Notes: generated by a model not told the origin, from the sequence alone. A DNA stretch of 64,000 bases from Mycobacterium sp. Z3061 (GCF_031583025.1 NZ_CP134062.1:5615234-5679233); one strand, 5' to 3'. Counted from the first letter of the stretch, positions 42,400 through 51,998 are shown. Made by a program: numbers and translations.

Positions 42400-43085
42400 C
42401 AGGGCGGCGTTTCGCGTAGCACGTAACCCACCCCGCGCACGGTGTGGATCAGCCGCGGCTCGCCGTCGGCCTCGGTCTTGCGACGCAGATATCCCACGTA
42501 CACCTCGAGCGCATTACCCGAGGTGGGGAAGTCGAATCCCCACACCTCCTCCAGAATGCGGCTGCGAGTCAGCACGCGCCGCGGGTTTGCGATCAACATC
42601 TCCAGGAGGGCGAACTCGGTGCGGGTCAGACTGATCCGCCGTTGCCCGCGGATGACTTCGCGCGTGACAGGGTCCAGGCTCAGATCCGAGAAGGTCATCG
42701 CCACCGACTCGGCGGCGTCTTCCGGCTTGGTGCGGCGCAGCAGCGCCCGCATCCGTGCCAGCAGTTCCTCGAGAGCGAACGGCTTGGGCAGGTAGTCGTC
42801 GGCCCCGGCGTCCAGCCCCGCGACCCGCTCGGAGACCGAATCGCGAGCGGTGAGCACCAGAATGGGCAGGTCGTCGCCGGTGCTGCGCAGCTGCCGGCAC
42901 ACCTCGAGGCCGTCCAGCCGCGGCATCATCACATCCAGCACCACCGCATCAGGCCGGTCGCTGGCGATCAGTTCGAGCGCCTCAACCCCGTCGTGGGCCA
43001 ACTCCACCGAGTAGCCGTTGAAGGAGAGCGACCTGCGCAGCGACTCGCGCACGGCACGATCGTCGTCGACGACAAGTATTCGCAC
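42399..43085 (-). CDS. mprA: Response regulator MprA
   Basis: An OmpR/PhoB-type regulator of 228 residues. The receiver domain has the acidic pocket VVDDDR (7-9), the phospho-acceptor Asp51 in [16 protein letters not shown], Thr in VLTARDS and Lys in [10 protein letters not shown]. The C-terminal winged helix shows [35 protein letters not shown] and [11 protein letters not shown]. In M. tuberculosis MprA controls sigE, pepD and its own operon. A perfect 10-bp direct repeat lies 21 bp upstream of the start, which fits autoregulation. Confidence 0.97.
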   Translation of the reverse strand: MRILVVDDDRAVRESLRRSLSFNGYSVELAHDGVEALELIASDRPDAVVLDVMMPRLDGLEVCRQLRSTGDDLPILVLTARDSVSERVAGLDAGADDYLPKPFALEELLARMRALLRRTKPEDAAESVAMTFSDLSLDPVTREVIRGQRRISLTRTEFALLEMLIANPRRVLTRSRILEEVWGFDFPTSGNALEVYVGYLRRKTEADGEPRLIHTVRGVGYVLRETPP

Positions 43086-43105
43086 GGAGCCTAGTTTCGT
43101 ACGGA

Positions 43106-43126
43106 GGCCTGAGAGCGGCCTGAGAG
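43106..43126 (-). promoter_or_regulatory. Direct repeat upstream of mprA, probable MprA box
   Basis: GGCCTGAGAG occurs at 43106-43115 and 43117-43126, an 11-bp period. Read in the mprA direction this is CTCTCAGGCC twice. MprA is reported to bind two 8-bp direct repeats upstream of its own gene, and spacing and place agree. Confidence 0.7.
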
Positions 43127-43187
43127 GCGCGCCGAGAAGCCGCTAGTCACGCGGTGAGGCGTGCGCCGGCTGTGACTGACTGGGACG

Positions 43188-43361
43188 TCAGCGCTTGTCG
43201 AGGTCGACCAACCCGAGGCGAGCGGCTTTTAGCAGCCGGCGGGGCACCTTGTGCTTCTGACCGGCGACGTTCACGTTGACCAGCCCGGTCGCGGTGGCCT
43301 TCCACTGCGAACGCCGGCTGCGGGTATTCGAGCGCGACATTCTGCGCTTAGGTACGGCCAT
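43188..43361 (-). CDS. rpmF: 50S ribosomal protein L32
   Basis: The 57-residue product begins [20 protein letters not shown], the invariant L32 start, and ends [14 protein letters not shown]. It lacks the four zinc-binding cysteines, so it is the zinc-free form usual in mycobacteria when this gene stands near mprAB (Rv0979A position). L32 sits near the peptidyl-transferase exit region of the large subunit. It is divergent from the acyl-CoA operon and transcribed toward mprA. Confidence 0.95.
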   Translation of the reverse strand: MAVPKRRMSRSNTRSRRSQWKATATGLVNVNVAGQKHKVPRRLLKAARLGLVDLDKR

Positions 43362-43510
43362 GGTCGGGCCTAACTCCTCGTGTGGGGCTTTCGGTCGGGC
43401 GTGTCGCGCTCCATGGCCTTGCGGGCCGGACGGCGACAGTTGACCTCAAGGGTAGTGGGTACACCGGCCGGTCACCAAAATGGCCCCTGCGCAGGTAGGC
43501 GCTGAGCCGG

Positions 43511-43552
43511 TTGACGCGCCGCCACCGACACCCGCTAACCTACCGGTTGGTT
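43511..43552 (+). promoter_or_regulatory. Promoter with overlapping palindrome before the acyl-CoA operon
   Basis: TTGACG (43511-43516) and TAACCT (43536-43541) could be a -35/-10 pair with a long 19-bp spacer. Overlapping the -10 is a near-perfect 16-bp palindrome AACCTACC/GGTTGGTT (43537-43552, one mismatch). This is a TetR-type operator layout. The gene for such a regulator is not adjacent. Confidence 0.5.
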
Positions 43553-43600
43553 GGTTGATTGCGGCCGCCGAATCATCCCAATGGAGGGAGGACGCGCCCA

Positions 43601-45322
43601 TTGTCTTCCGAGTTGTCTTCCGGGGCCCCTGCTGGCGCCGTGCGTATCGCGAACTGTTCCGGTTTCTACGGTGACCGGCTGTCCGCGATGCGCGAGATGC
43701 TCACCGGCGGTGAAGTCGACTACGTCACCGGTGACTACCTCGCCGAATTGACCATGCTGATCCTGGGCCGCGACCGGATGAAGAACCCCGAACGCGGTTA
43801 CGCCAAGACCTTCCTCACCCAGCTTGAAGAGTGTCTGGGCCTGGCCCACGAGCGCGGCGTGCGCATCGTCACCAATGCCGGCGGCCTCAACCCTGCCGGG
43901 CTGGCGGATGCGGTGCGGGCACTGGCCGAGCGCCTGGGTGTCCCGGCGCGGGTTGCCCACGTGGAAGGCGACGACCTGCAACAGCGCGCGGCCGAGCTCG
44001 GACTGGGCACCCCGCTGACCGCGAATGCTTACCTGGGCAGCTGGGGCATCGCGGACTGCCTGAATGCCGGAGCCGACGTCGTGATCACCGGCCGGGTCAC
44101 CGACGCCTCGGTGATCGTCGGGTCCGCGGCCGCGCACTTCGGCTGGGGCCGCACCGATTACGACCGACTCGCCGGCGCAGTCGTGGCCGGCCACGTCATC
44201 GAGTGCGGCACCCAGGCCACCGGCGGCAACTTCTCGTTTTTCACCGAGGTCGAGGATCTGACCTATCCCGGCTTCCCCCTTGCCGAGGTCTATGACGACG
44301 GTTCCTCGGTGATCACCAAGCATCCCGGCACCGGCGGCCTGGTCAGCGTGGATACCGTCACCGCGCAGTTGCTCTACGAGATCACCGGCGCCCGCTATGC
44401 CAATCCGGATGTGACTGCCCGGATGGACAGCATCACGCTGTCGTCCGACGGCCCCGACCGGGTGCGAATCAGCGGCGTCACCGGTGAACCGCCACCTCCG
44501 ACGCTCAAGGTGTCACTGAACAGCATCGGCGGTTTCCGCAACGCCATGACGTTCGTATTGACCGGGCTGGACATCGAGGCGAAGGCGGAGTTGGTGCGAC
44601 GCCAGCTCGAGGCCACGCTGACGGTCAAGCCCGCCGAGCTGGAGTGGACGCTGGCCCGTACCGACCACCCCGACGCCGACACCGAGCAAGGGGCCAGCGC
44701 CCTGCTGAGCTGCGTGGTGCGCGATCCGGATCCGGCCAGCGTCGGACGCAAATTCTCCGCCGCGGCAGTCGAATTGGCGCTCGCCAGTTATCCGGGCTTC
44801 ACCTCTACCGCCCCGCCGGGTGACGGACAGGTGTACGGCGTCTACACCCCGGGCTACGTCGATGCCCGGTTGGTGCCGCACGTCGCGGTGCACGCCGACG
44901 GAACCCGCGTCGAAATCCCCTGCGCCACCGAAACTTTGGCACTGGAGGCGGCGGGCGACCCGGAGTTGCCCGAACCGCTGGCCGCCCAGCCCACCCGACG
45001 GGTACCACTGGGCCTGATCGCCGGCGCCCGCAGCGGCGACAAAGGCGGCTCGGCCAACGTCGGGGTGTGGGTCCGCACCGACGACCAGTGGCGCTGGCTG
45101 GCGCACACACTGACCGTCGATCTACTGAAAAAGCTGCTGCCCGAAGCGGCCGACCTGCCCGTCACCCGGCATCTGCTGCCGAATATCCGGGCGGTGAACT
45201 TCGTGATCGAAGACATTCTCGGCCAGGGCGTGGCCTACCAGGCCCGCTTCGATCCGCAGGCAAAGGGGCTGGGCGAATGGTTGCGCAGCCGTCACGTCGA
45301 CATTCCGGAGAAGTTGTTATGA
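43601..45322 (+). CDS. AtuA-like protein (DUF1446, Rv0976c family)
   Basis: I set the start at TTG 43601, nine bases after GGAGGGAGG; the frame is open to 43559. The 573-residue product has the AtuA N-terminal domain (VRIANCSGFYGDRLSAMREM, VTGDYLAELTMLILGRDRM, RIVTNAGGLNPAGLADAV) and a C-terminal part with GARSGDKGGSANVGVWVRTD, diagnostic of this family. AtuA belongs to the acyclic terpene utilization cluster of Pseudomonas, where its biochemical role is unknown. Here it heads an operon with acyl-CoA dehydrogenase, acyl-CoA carboxylase and enoyl-CoA hydratase genes, the same partners as in atu/liu clusters. Confidence 0.9.
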   Translation: MSSELSSGAPAGAVRIANCSGFYGDRLSAMREMLTGGEVDYVTGDYLAELTMLILGRDRMKNPERGYAKTFLTQLEECLGLAHERGVRIVTNAGGLNPAGLADAVRALAERLGVPARVAHVEGDDLQQRAAELGLGTPLTANAYLGSWGIADCLNAGADVVITGRVTDASVIVGSAAAHFGWGRTDYDRLAGAVVAGHVIECGTQATGGNFSFFTEVEDLTYPGFPLAEVYDDGSSVITKHPGTGGLVSVDTVTAQLLYEITGARYANPDVTARMDSITLSSDGPDRVRISGVTGEPPPPTLKVSLNSIGGFRNAMTFVLTGLDIEAKAELVRRQLEATLTVKPAELEWTLARTDHPDADTEQGASALLSCVVRDPDPASVGRKFSAAAVELALASYPGFTSTAPPGDGQVYGVYTPGYVDARLVPHVAVHADGTRVEIPCATETLALEAAGDPELPEPLAAQPTRRVPLGLIAGARSGDKGGSANVGVWVRTDDQWRWLAHTLTVDLLKKLLPEAADLPVTRHLLPNIRAVNFVIEDILGQGVAYQARFDPQAKGLGEWLRSRHVDIPEKLL

Positions 45323-46467
45323 ACGTCTGGACCACGCCGGAGCGCGAGCAATTGCGCAAGACCGTGCGCTCGTTCGCCGAGCGGGAGGTGCTGCCCAATA
45401 TCGACGAGTGGGAGCGCACCGGCGACCTGCCGCGCGAACTGCATCTGCGCGCCGGCGAGGCGGGCCTGCTCGGGGCGAACTTCCCGGAATCGGTGGGCGG
45501 CGGTGGCGGGGATGGCGTCGACGCGGTGCTGATCTGCGAAGAGATGCACCAATCCGGCGCTCCCGGCGGCGTTTTCGCGTCGTTGTTCACCTGCGGCATC
45601 GCGGTGCCGCACATGATCGCCTCGGGTGACCAGCGGCTGATCGACACGTATGTGCGGCCGACGCTGGCCGGCGAGAAGATCGGCTCGCTGGCCATCACCG
45701 AACCCGGCGGCGGATCCGATGTCGGGCACCTGCGGACCTCGGCGGTGAAAGACGGCGACCACTACGTGATCAACGGCGCGAAGACCTACATCACCTCCGC
45801 GGTGCGTGCCGACTTCGTGGTGACCGCCGTACGTACCGGCGGGCCCGGCGCAGCAGGCGTTTCGCTGATCGTGGTCGACAAGGGCACGCCGGGATTCGAG
45901 GTGTCACGCAAGCTGGACAAGATGGGCTGGCGCTCCTCGGACACCGCTGAGCTGTCCTACACCGACGTGCGGGTGCCGGTGGAGAACCTGGTCGGCGTGG
46001 AGAACACCGGCTTCGCCCAGATCGCGCAGGCCTTCGTGTCCGAGCGGATCGCCCTTGCCGCCCAGGCCTATTCGAGTGCGCAGCGCTGCCTGGACATCAC
46101 CGCACAGTGGTGCCGCGACCGGGAGACGTTCGGCCGCCCGCTGATCTCGCGGCAGTCGGTGCAGAACACCCTGGCCGAGATGGCACGGCGGATCGACGTC
46201 GCGCGGGTGTACTCGCGCCGGGTGGTGGAGCGCCAGCTCGAAGGCGAGACCAATCTGATCACCGAGGTCTGTTTCGCCAAGAACACCGCCGTCGAGGCCG
46301 GGGAATGGGTGGCCAACCAGGCCGTCCAATTGTTCGGTGGCATGGGCTATATGGCCGAATCCGAGATCGAACGCCAGTACCGCGACATGCGCATCCTGGG
46401 AATCGGCGGCGGAACCACCGAGATCCTGACCGCGCTGGCCGCCAAGCTCCTGGGGTACCAGTCATGA
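45319..46467 (+). CDS. fadE13: Acyl-CoA dehydrogenase FadE13
   Basis: A flavin-dependent acyl-CoA dehydrogenase of 382 residues, introducing the alpha-beta double bond. It shows the N-terminal helical domain (FAEREVLPNIDEWERTGDLP), the FAD-binding LAITEPGGGSDVGHLRT, YVINGAKTYITSA, and the C-terminal helices with RETFGRPLISRQSVQNTLAEM and QLFGGMGYMAESEIERQYRD. The start overlaps the AtuA stop by four bases (ATGA). Its operon mates suggest a branched or terpenoid acyl-CoA substrate such as isovaleryl- or citronellyl-CoA. Confidence 0.92.
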   Translation: MNVWTTPEREQLRKTVRSFAEREVLPNIDEWERTGDLPRELHLRAGEAGLLGANFPESVGGGGGDGVDAVLICEEMHQSGAPGGVFASLFTCGIAVPHMIASGDQRLIDTYVRPTLAGEKIGSLAITEPGGGSDVGHLRTSAVKDGDHYVINGAKTYITSAVRADFVVTAVRTGGPGAAGVSLIVVDKGTPGFEVSRKLDKMGWRSSDTAELSYTDVRVPVENLVGVENTGFAQIAQAFVSERIALAAQAYSSAQRCLDITAQWCRDRETFGRPLISRQSVQNTLAEMARRIDVARVYSRRVVERQLEGETNLITEVCFAKNTAVEAGEWVANQAVQLFGGMGYMAESEIERQYRDMRILGIGGGTTEILTALAAKLLGYQS

Positions 46468-48059
46468 GCTTGTTGAAATCCACCCTCGACCCGAATGGGC
46501 CCACCTTCACCGAGGCGGCTGCCGCGTCGACCACCAAGCTCGACGAGATCGCCGCCGAATTCGCCAACGCCGTCGAAGGCGGCGGGCCGAAATACGTTGA
46601 CCGCCATCACGCACGCGGCAAACTGACCGCCCGCGAACGCATCGAGTTGCTCGTCGACCCCGACTCCCCGTTCCTGGAACTCAGCCCACTGGCGGCCTGG
46701 GGCAGTCCCTTCAAGGTCGGCGCCAGCACCGTCACCGGAATCGGCGTCGTCGAGGGCGTCGAATGCATGATCGTCGCCAACGACCCCACGGTCAAAGGCG
46801 GCACCAGCAACCCCTGGACGCTGAAGAAGATCCTGCGCGCCAACCAGATCGCCTTCGAGAACCGGCTTCCGGTGATCTCTCTGGTGGAGTCCGGGGGTGC
46901 CGATCTGCCGACCCAAAAGGAGATCTTCATCCCGGGCGGACGGATGTTCCGTGACCTGACCCGGCTCTCGGCCGCCGGAATCCCGACCATCGCACTGGTA
47001 TTCGGCAACTCCACCGCGGGCGGCGCCTACGTGCCCGGCATGTCCGATCACGTGGTGATGATCAAGGAGCGCTCCAAGGTGTTCCTGGCCGGCCCCCCGC
47101 TGGTGAAGATGGCCACCGGCGAGGAATCCGACGACGAGTCGCTCGGTGGTGCCGAAATGCACGCCCGCATCTCGGGTCTGGCCGACTACTTCGCGCACGA
47201 CGAGCTGGACGCGATCCGGATCGGCCGCCGCATCGTGGCCCGACTGAACTGGGTCAAGCAGGGACCGGCGCCCAAGCCGGTCACCGAGCCGCTGTTCGAC
47301 ACCGAGGAACTGATCGGGATCGTCCCCGCCGATCTGCGCATCCCGTTCGATCCGCGTGAGGTGATCGCCCGCATCGTCGACGGCTCCGACTTCGATGAGT
47401 TCAAGCCGCTGTACGGCTCCTCCCTGGTGACCGGGTGGGCCCAATTGCACGGCTATCCCATCGGCATCCTGGCCAACGCGCGCGGCGTGCTGTTCAGCGA
47501 GGAGTCGCAGAAGGCCACCCAGTTCATCCAGCTGGCCAATCGTTCGAACACGCCATTGTTGTTCTTGCACAACACCACGGGCTACATGGTGGGCAAGGAC
47601 TACGAAGAGGGCGGCATGATCAAGCATGGCTCGATGATGATCAACGCCGTGTCCAACTCGACCGTGCCGCACATCTCGCTGCTGATCGGCGCCTCATACG
47701 GCGCGGGCCACTACGGGATGTGTGGCCGCGCCTACGATCCGCGGTTCCTGTTCGCCTGGCCCAGCGCCAAATCCGCCGTCATGGGCGGGGCGCAGCTGTC
47801 GGGGGTGCTGTCCATCGTGGCTCGCGCGGCCGCCGAGGCCCGTGGCCAACAGGTCGATGAGGCGGCGGACGCGGCGATGCGGGCCGCCGTCGAAGGCCAG
47901 ATCGAGGCCGAGTCGCTGCCGCTGGTGTTGTCGGGAATGCTCTACGACGACGGGGTGATCGACCCGCGCGACACCCGCACCGTGCTGGGAATGTGTCTGT
48001 CCGCCATAGCCAATGGCCCGATCAAGGGGACGTCGAACTTCGGCGTCTTCCGGATGTGA
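46464..48059 (+). CDS. accD2: Acyl-CoA carboxylase beta chain AccD2
   Basis: The carboxyltransferase subunit of a biotin-dependent acyl-CoA carboxylase, 531 residues. It contains RHHARGKLTARERIELLVDP, GTSNPWTLKKILRANQIAFE, the acyl-CoA-binding FGNSTAGGAYVPGMSDH, and the biotin-side GASYGAGHYGMCGRAYDPRF. The GAGHYGM loop and overall pattern are closest to methylcrotonyl- and geranyl-CoA carboxylase beta chains rather than to acetyl/propionyl-CoA types. It overlaps fadE13 by four bases. It should form a complex with AccA2, the next gene. Confidence 0.92.
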   Translation: MSLLKSTLDPNGPTFTEAAAASTTKLDEIAAEFANAVEGGGPKYVDRHHARGKLTARERIELLVDPDSPFLELSPLAAWGSPFKVGASTVTGIGVVEGVECMIVANDPTVKGGTSNPWTLKKILRANQIAFENRLPVISLVESGGADLPTQKEIFIPGGRMFRDLTRLSAAGIPTIALVFGNSTAGGAYVPGMSDHVVMIKERSKVFLAGPPLVKMATGEESDDESLGGAEMHARISGLADYFAHDELDAIRIGRRIVARLNWVKQGPAPKPVTEPLFDTEELIGIVPADLRIPFDPREVIARIVDGSDFDEFKPLYGSSLVTGWAQLHGYPIGILANARGVLFSEESQKATQFIQLANRSNTPLLFLHNTTGYMVGKDYEEGGMIKHGSMMINAVSNSTVPHISLLIGASYGAGHYGMCGRAYDPRFLFAWPSAKSAVMGGAQLSGVLSIVARAAAEARGQQVDEAADAAMRAAVEGQIEAESLPLVLSGMLYDDGVIDPRDTRTVLGMCLSAIANGPIKGTSNFGVFRM

Positions 48060-48064
48060 GCTTC

Positions 48065-50044
48065 ATGGGGATCACGAGAGTACTGGTTGCCAACCGCGGC
48101 GAGATCGCCCGGCGGGTGTTCGCCACCTGCCGGCGGCTCGGTCTGGGCACCGTCGCCGTCTACACCGATCCGGACGCGGCCTCCCCGCACGTCGCCGAGG
48201 CTGACGCCCGCGTTCGGCTGGCGAAGACCAACGACTACCTCAATGCCGAGGCGATCATCGCGGCCGCCCGCGCCGCCGGTGCCGACGCGGTGCACCCCGG
48301 TTACGGATTCCTCTCCGAGAACGCCGAATTCGCCGCCGCCGTGCAGGATGCCGGTCTGACCTGGGTCGGGCCGCCGGTCGATTCGGTGCGCGCGATGGGT
48401 TCCAAGATCGAGTCCAAGAAGCTGATGTCGGCGGCGGGCGTACCGGTGCTCGAAGAGCTCGACCCGGAAACCGTGACTCAGGACCAACTGCCGGTGCTGG
48501 TCAAGGCCTCCGCCGGTGGCGGCGGGCGCGGCATGCGGGTGGTGCGGGAATTGTCTGCGCTGGCAGGCGAAGTCGAGGCCGCGCAACGAGAGGCGCAGTC
48601 CGCGTTCGGTGACCCGACCGTCTTCTGCGAGCGTTATCTGCCGACCGGGCACCACATCGAAGTGCAGGTGATGGCCGACAAGCACGGCACCGTCTGGGCC
48701 GTCGGCGAACGGGAATGCTCCATCCAGCGTCGCCACCAGAAAGTGATCGAAGAGGCCCCGTCGCCGTTGGTCGAGCGCACGCCGGGGATGCGCGCGAAGC
48801 TGTTCGAGGCCGCCCGGCTGGCCGCCGGCGCGATCGGCTACACCGGTGCCGGCACGGTCGAATTCCTCGCCGATGATGACGGTGAGTTCTTCTTCCTCGA
48901 GATGAACACCCGGCTGCAGGTCGAGCACCCCGTCACCGAGGAGACCACCGGCCTGGACCTGGTCGAGCTGCAGCTCGAGGTCGCCGACGGAGGCCGGCTC
49001 GGTGCCGAACCTCCGGCTGCGCAAGGGCATTCAATCGAAGCGCGCCTCTACGCCGAGGACCCTGCCCAGGGCTGGCAGCCCCAGGCCGGCACCGTGCATC
49101 GCATCCACGTGCCCTCGGTACGCGCAGAGTTCAGCACGCTCGGGCACCGGACCGGGATCCGCTTGGATTCCGGCATCGTCGACGGCTCGGCCGTGTCGAT
49201 TTTCTACGACCCGATGCTGGCGAAGGTCATCTCGTACGCCCCGACGCGCCGGCAGTCGGCGCTGGTGCTCGCCGACGCGCTGGCCCGCGCCCAGGTGCAC
49301 GGGCTGCGCACCAACCGTGAGCTGCTGGTGCACGTGCTGCGGCACCCGGCGTTCCTGGACGGGGCAACCGACACCGCGTTCTTCGACACCCACGGGCTGG
49401 CCGAGTTGTCGGCGCCGCTTGCCGACGGCGCGACGGTGCGGGTCTCGGCGATCGCGGCCGCGCTGGCCGACGCCGCGCACAACCGCGCCATCGCCGGCGC
49501 GTTGGGCTCACTCCCCTCCGGCTGGCGCAACCTGACCTCGGGCTACCAGGTCAAGACCTACCGGGACGCCACCGACACCGAACAGCGGGTTGAATACCGT
49601 TTCACCCGAACAGCTTTGGCGTTGCCACACGATCCGACGGTGCAGCTGGTGTCCGCGTCACCGCATGAGGTCGTGCTGGCCGAACACGGGGTGGCCTGCG
49701 CCTACTCGGTGACGCGGTTCGGCGACGACGTCTATGTCGACTCCGCGCGCGGACCGGTGCACCTGGTGGCCGTGCCGCGGTTCCCCGAACCGGGTTCGGC
49801 CGTCGAGCAGGGCTCGCTGGTTGCGCCCATGCCCGGCAACGTCATTCGTATCGGCGCTGAAGTCGGCGCCACCGTCACCGCCGGCCAGCCGCTGATCTGG
49901 CTGGAAGCGATGAAGATGGAGCACACGATCACCGCGCCGAACGACGGCGTGCTCGCCGAGATCAATGTGCAGACCGGTCAGCAAGTCGAGGTGGGCGCCG
50001 TATTGGCGCGCGTGGAAGCACCCGAATCAGAAGGAGATTCGTAA
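48065..50044 (+). CDS. accA2: Acyl-CoA carboxylase alpha chain AccA2
   Basis: This subunit carboxylates biotin and carries it. The 659-residue product, from ATG 48065, has biotin carboxylase domains (RVLVANRGEIARRVFATCRR; ATP-grasp loop VKASAGGGGRGMRVV; FFFLEMNTRLQVEHPVTE) and a C-terminal biotinyl domain with EAMKMEHTITAPNDG, in which Lys is biotinylated. The part between them fits the BT linker of 3-methylcrotonyl/geranyl-CoA carboxylases. It begins five bases after accD2. Confidence 0.93.
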   Translation: MGITRVLVANRGEIARRVFATCRRLGLGTVAVYTDPDAASPHVAEADARVRLAKTNDYLNAEAIIAAARAAGADAVHPGYGFLSENAEFAAAVQDAGLTWVGPPVDSVRAMGSKIESKKLMSAAGVPVLEELDPETVTQDQLPVLVKASAGGGGRGMRVVRELSALAGEVEAAQREAQSAFGDPTVFCERYLPTGHHIEVQVMADKHGTVWAVGERECSIQRRHQKVIEEAPSPLVERTPGMRAKLFEAARLAAGAIGYTGAGTVEFLADDDGEFFFLEMNTRLQVEHPVTEETTGLDLVELQLEVADGGRLGAEPPAAQGHSIEARLYAEDPAQGWQPQAGTVHRIHVPSVRAEFSTLGHRTGIRLDSGIVDGSAVSIFYDPMLAKVISYAPTRRQSALVLADALARAQVHGLRTNRELLVHVLRHPAFLDGATDTAFFDTHGLAELSAPLADGATVRVSAIAAALADAAHNRAIAGALGSLPSGWRNLTSGYQVKTYRDATDTEQRVEYRFTRTALALPHDPTVQLVSASPHEVVLAEHGVACAYSVTRFGDDVYVDSARGPVHLVAVPRFPEPGSAVEQGSLVAPMPGNVIRIGAEVGATVTAGQPLIWLEAMKMEHTITAPNDGVLAEINVQTGQQVEVGAVLARVEAPESEGDS

Positions 50045-51210
50045 TGTCCGAAACCAGCTTCATCGAAAGCGAAGACCGCCAGGCGCTGCGCAAAGCGGTA
50101 CGCGAGTGGGCGTCCGGCTACGGTGCCGAGTACTACCTGAAGAAAGCCCGAGCCCAGGAGCACACCACTGAATTGTGGTCCGAGGCCGGCAAACTCGGGT
50201 TCCTTGGGGTAAACCTGCCCGAGGAGTACGGCGGCGGTGGAGCCGGCATGTACGAGCTCGCGCTGGTCATGGAGGAGATGGCGGCCGCCGGCAGCGCGCT
50301 GCTGCTCATGGTGGTGTCGCCGGCGATCAACGGCACCATCATCAGCAAGTTCGGCACCGAGGAGCAGAAGAAGCGCTGGGTCCCCGCGATCGCCGACGGC
50401 ACGCTCACCATGGCGTTCGCCATCACCGAACCCGATGCCGGATCGAACTCGCACAAGATCACCACGACGGCCCGCCGGGACGGCAGCGACTGGATCCTCA
50501 AGGGCCAGAAGGTCTACATCTCGGGCGTCGACCAGGCCCAGGCGGTGCTCGTGGTGGGTCGCACCGAGGAGGCCAAGACCGGCAAGCTGCGGCCGGCGCT
50601 GTTCGTGGTGCCCACCGACTCGCCCGGCTTCACTTACACGCCGATCGAGATGGAGCTGATCAGCCCCGAACGCCAGTTCCAGGTGTTCATCGACGACGTG
50701 CGGCTGCCGTCGGACGCGCTCGTCGGAGCTGAAGACGCAGCGATCGCACAGCTTTTCGCGGGCCTGAACCCCGAACGCATCATGGGTGCGGCCAGCGCCG
50801 TCGGGATGGGCCGGTTCGCGCTCGACAAAGCCGTCGACTACGTCAAGACCCGCAACGTCTGGGGCGCCCCGATCGGCTCCCACCAGGGTCTGGCGCACCC
50901 GTTGGCGCAGTGCCACATCGAGGTCGAGCTGGCTAAGCTGATGATGCAGAAGGCGGCGACGCTCTACGACGCCGGCGATGACGGCGGCGCGGCGCAGGCC
51001 GCGAACATGGCCAAGTACGCGGCCGGCGAGGCGTCCACCCGGGCCGTCGACCAGGCCGTGCAGTCGATGGGCGGAAACGGGCTCACCAAGGAGTACGGCG
51101 TGGCCGCCATGTTGACGGCGTCGAGGCTGGCGCGGATCGCCCCGATCAGCCGCGAGATGGTGCTCAACTTCGTCGCGCAGACGTCGCTGGGCCTGCCCCG
51201 CTCGTACTGA
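50044..51210 (+). CDS. fadE12: Acyl-CoA dehydrogenase FadE12
   Basis: A second acyl-CoA dehydrogenase in the operon, 388 residues. It has LWSEAGKLGFLGVNLPEEYGG-type start, FAITEPDAGSNSHKITTTA for FAD binding, WILKGQKVYISGVDQA, and QSMGGNGLTKEYGVAAM. The usual C-terminal GT(S/T)E element is replaced by APISREMVLN, so the catalytic Glu may lie at this or another position. Its ATG overlaps the accA2 stop by one base. Two dehydrogenases in one such operon parallel atuC/atuD-type gene sets, where they handle substrates before and after a chain-shortening step. Confidence 0.9.
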   Translation: MSETSFIESEDRQALRKAVREWASGYGAEYYLKKARAQEHTTELWSEAGKLGFLGVNLPEEYGGGGAGMYELALVMEEMAAAGSALLLMVVSPAINGTIISKFGTEEQKKRWVPAIADGTLTMAFAITEPDAGSNSHKITTTARRDGSDWILKGQKVYISGVDQAQAVLVVGRTEEAKTGKLRPALFVVPTDSPGFTYTPIEMELISPERQFQVFIDDVRLPSDALVGAEDAAIAQLFAGLNPERIMGAASAVGMGRFALDKAVDYVKTRNVWGAPIGSHQGLAHPLAQCHIEVELAKLMMQKAATLYDAGDDGGAAQAANMAKYAAGEASTRAVDQAVQSMGGNGLTKEYGVAAMLTASRLARIAPISREMVLNFVAQTSLGLPRSY

Positions 51211-51998
51211 TGGACACACTCGTCGAGTACGCCCGGGAAGGCGTGGCCGCCAAGCTCACGCTGAACTCGCCGCACAACCGCAACGCGCTGTCGACCACGC
51301 TGGTCACCCAACTGCACGAGGGGCTGCGCGCCGCCGCCGCGGACCCCGGGGTGCGCGTGGTGGTGCTCGGACACACCGGTGGCACCTTCTGCGCGGGTGC
51401 GGACCTCAGCGAAGCCGGTGGTGGCGGTGACCCCTTCCAGTCCGCGGTGGCACGAGCCAAGGAGATGACCGCGGTCTTGCGCGCGATCGTCTCCTCACCG
51501 CGGCCGGTGATCGGCGCCATCGACGGCCATGTGCGGGCCGGCGGATTCGGTCTGGTCGGTGCGTGCGACATGGTGGTCGCCGGGCCGCGCAGCACCTTTG
51601 CCCTGACCGAGGCCCGCATCGGCGTCGCGCCGGCGATCATCTCGCTGACCCTGCTGCCGAAGCTGTCCGCGCGAGCCGCCGCACGCTACTACCTCACGGG
51701 TGAAACCTTCGGCGCCAGCGAAGCCGCCGAGATCGGTTTGGTCACCCTGGCCGCCGACGACGTGGACGCCGCGGTGGCCGGTCTGGTCGCCGACGTCGGA
51801 CGGGGATCGCCGCAGGGCCTGGCGGCATCCAAGGCGCTCACCACCGCCGCCGTACTGGAAGGCTTCGATCGTGACGCCGAGCGGCTCACCGAGGAATCGG
51901 CACGGCTGTTCGTCTCCGATGAGGCACGCGAAGGCATGCTCGCTTTTCTGCAGAAACGGGCTCCGAGCTGGGTCGCCGACACCGGCTCGGGCTCCTGA
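51210..51998 (+). CDS. echA7: Enoyl-CoA hydratase/isomerase EchA7
   Basis: A crotonase-fold protein of 262 residues. Oxyanion-hole segments are visible in HNRNALSTTLVTQLHEGLR, TFCAGADLSEAGG and DGHVRAGGFGLVGACDMVVAG; the segment STFALTEARIGVAPA carries an acidic residue at the usual catalytic position. As the last gene of the operon it should hydrate the product of the carboxylase, analogous to methylglutaconyl-CoA hydratase LiuC/AtuE. The start overlaps the fadE12 stop by one base. Confidence 0.9.
   Translation: MDTLVEYAREGVAAKLTLNSPHNRNALSTTLVTQLHEGLRAAAADPGVRVVVLGHTGGTFCAGADLSEAGGGGDPFQSAVARAKEMTAVLRAIVSSPRPVIGAIDGHVRAGGFGLVGACDMVVAGPRSTFALTEARIGVAPAIISLTLLPKLSARAAARYYLTGETFGASEAAEIGLVTLAADDVDAAVAGLVADVGRGSPQGLAASKALTTAAVLEGFDRDAERLTEESARLFVSDEAREGMLAFLQKRAPSWVADTGSGS

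Noticed and set aside
46347..47672. 441-codon minus-strand open frame
   Set aside because: It is antisense to accD2 and has the Gly/His/Asp-rich pattern of an opposite-strand shadow.
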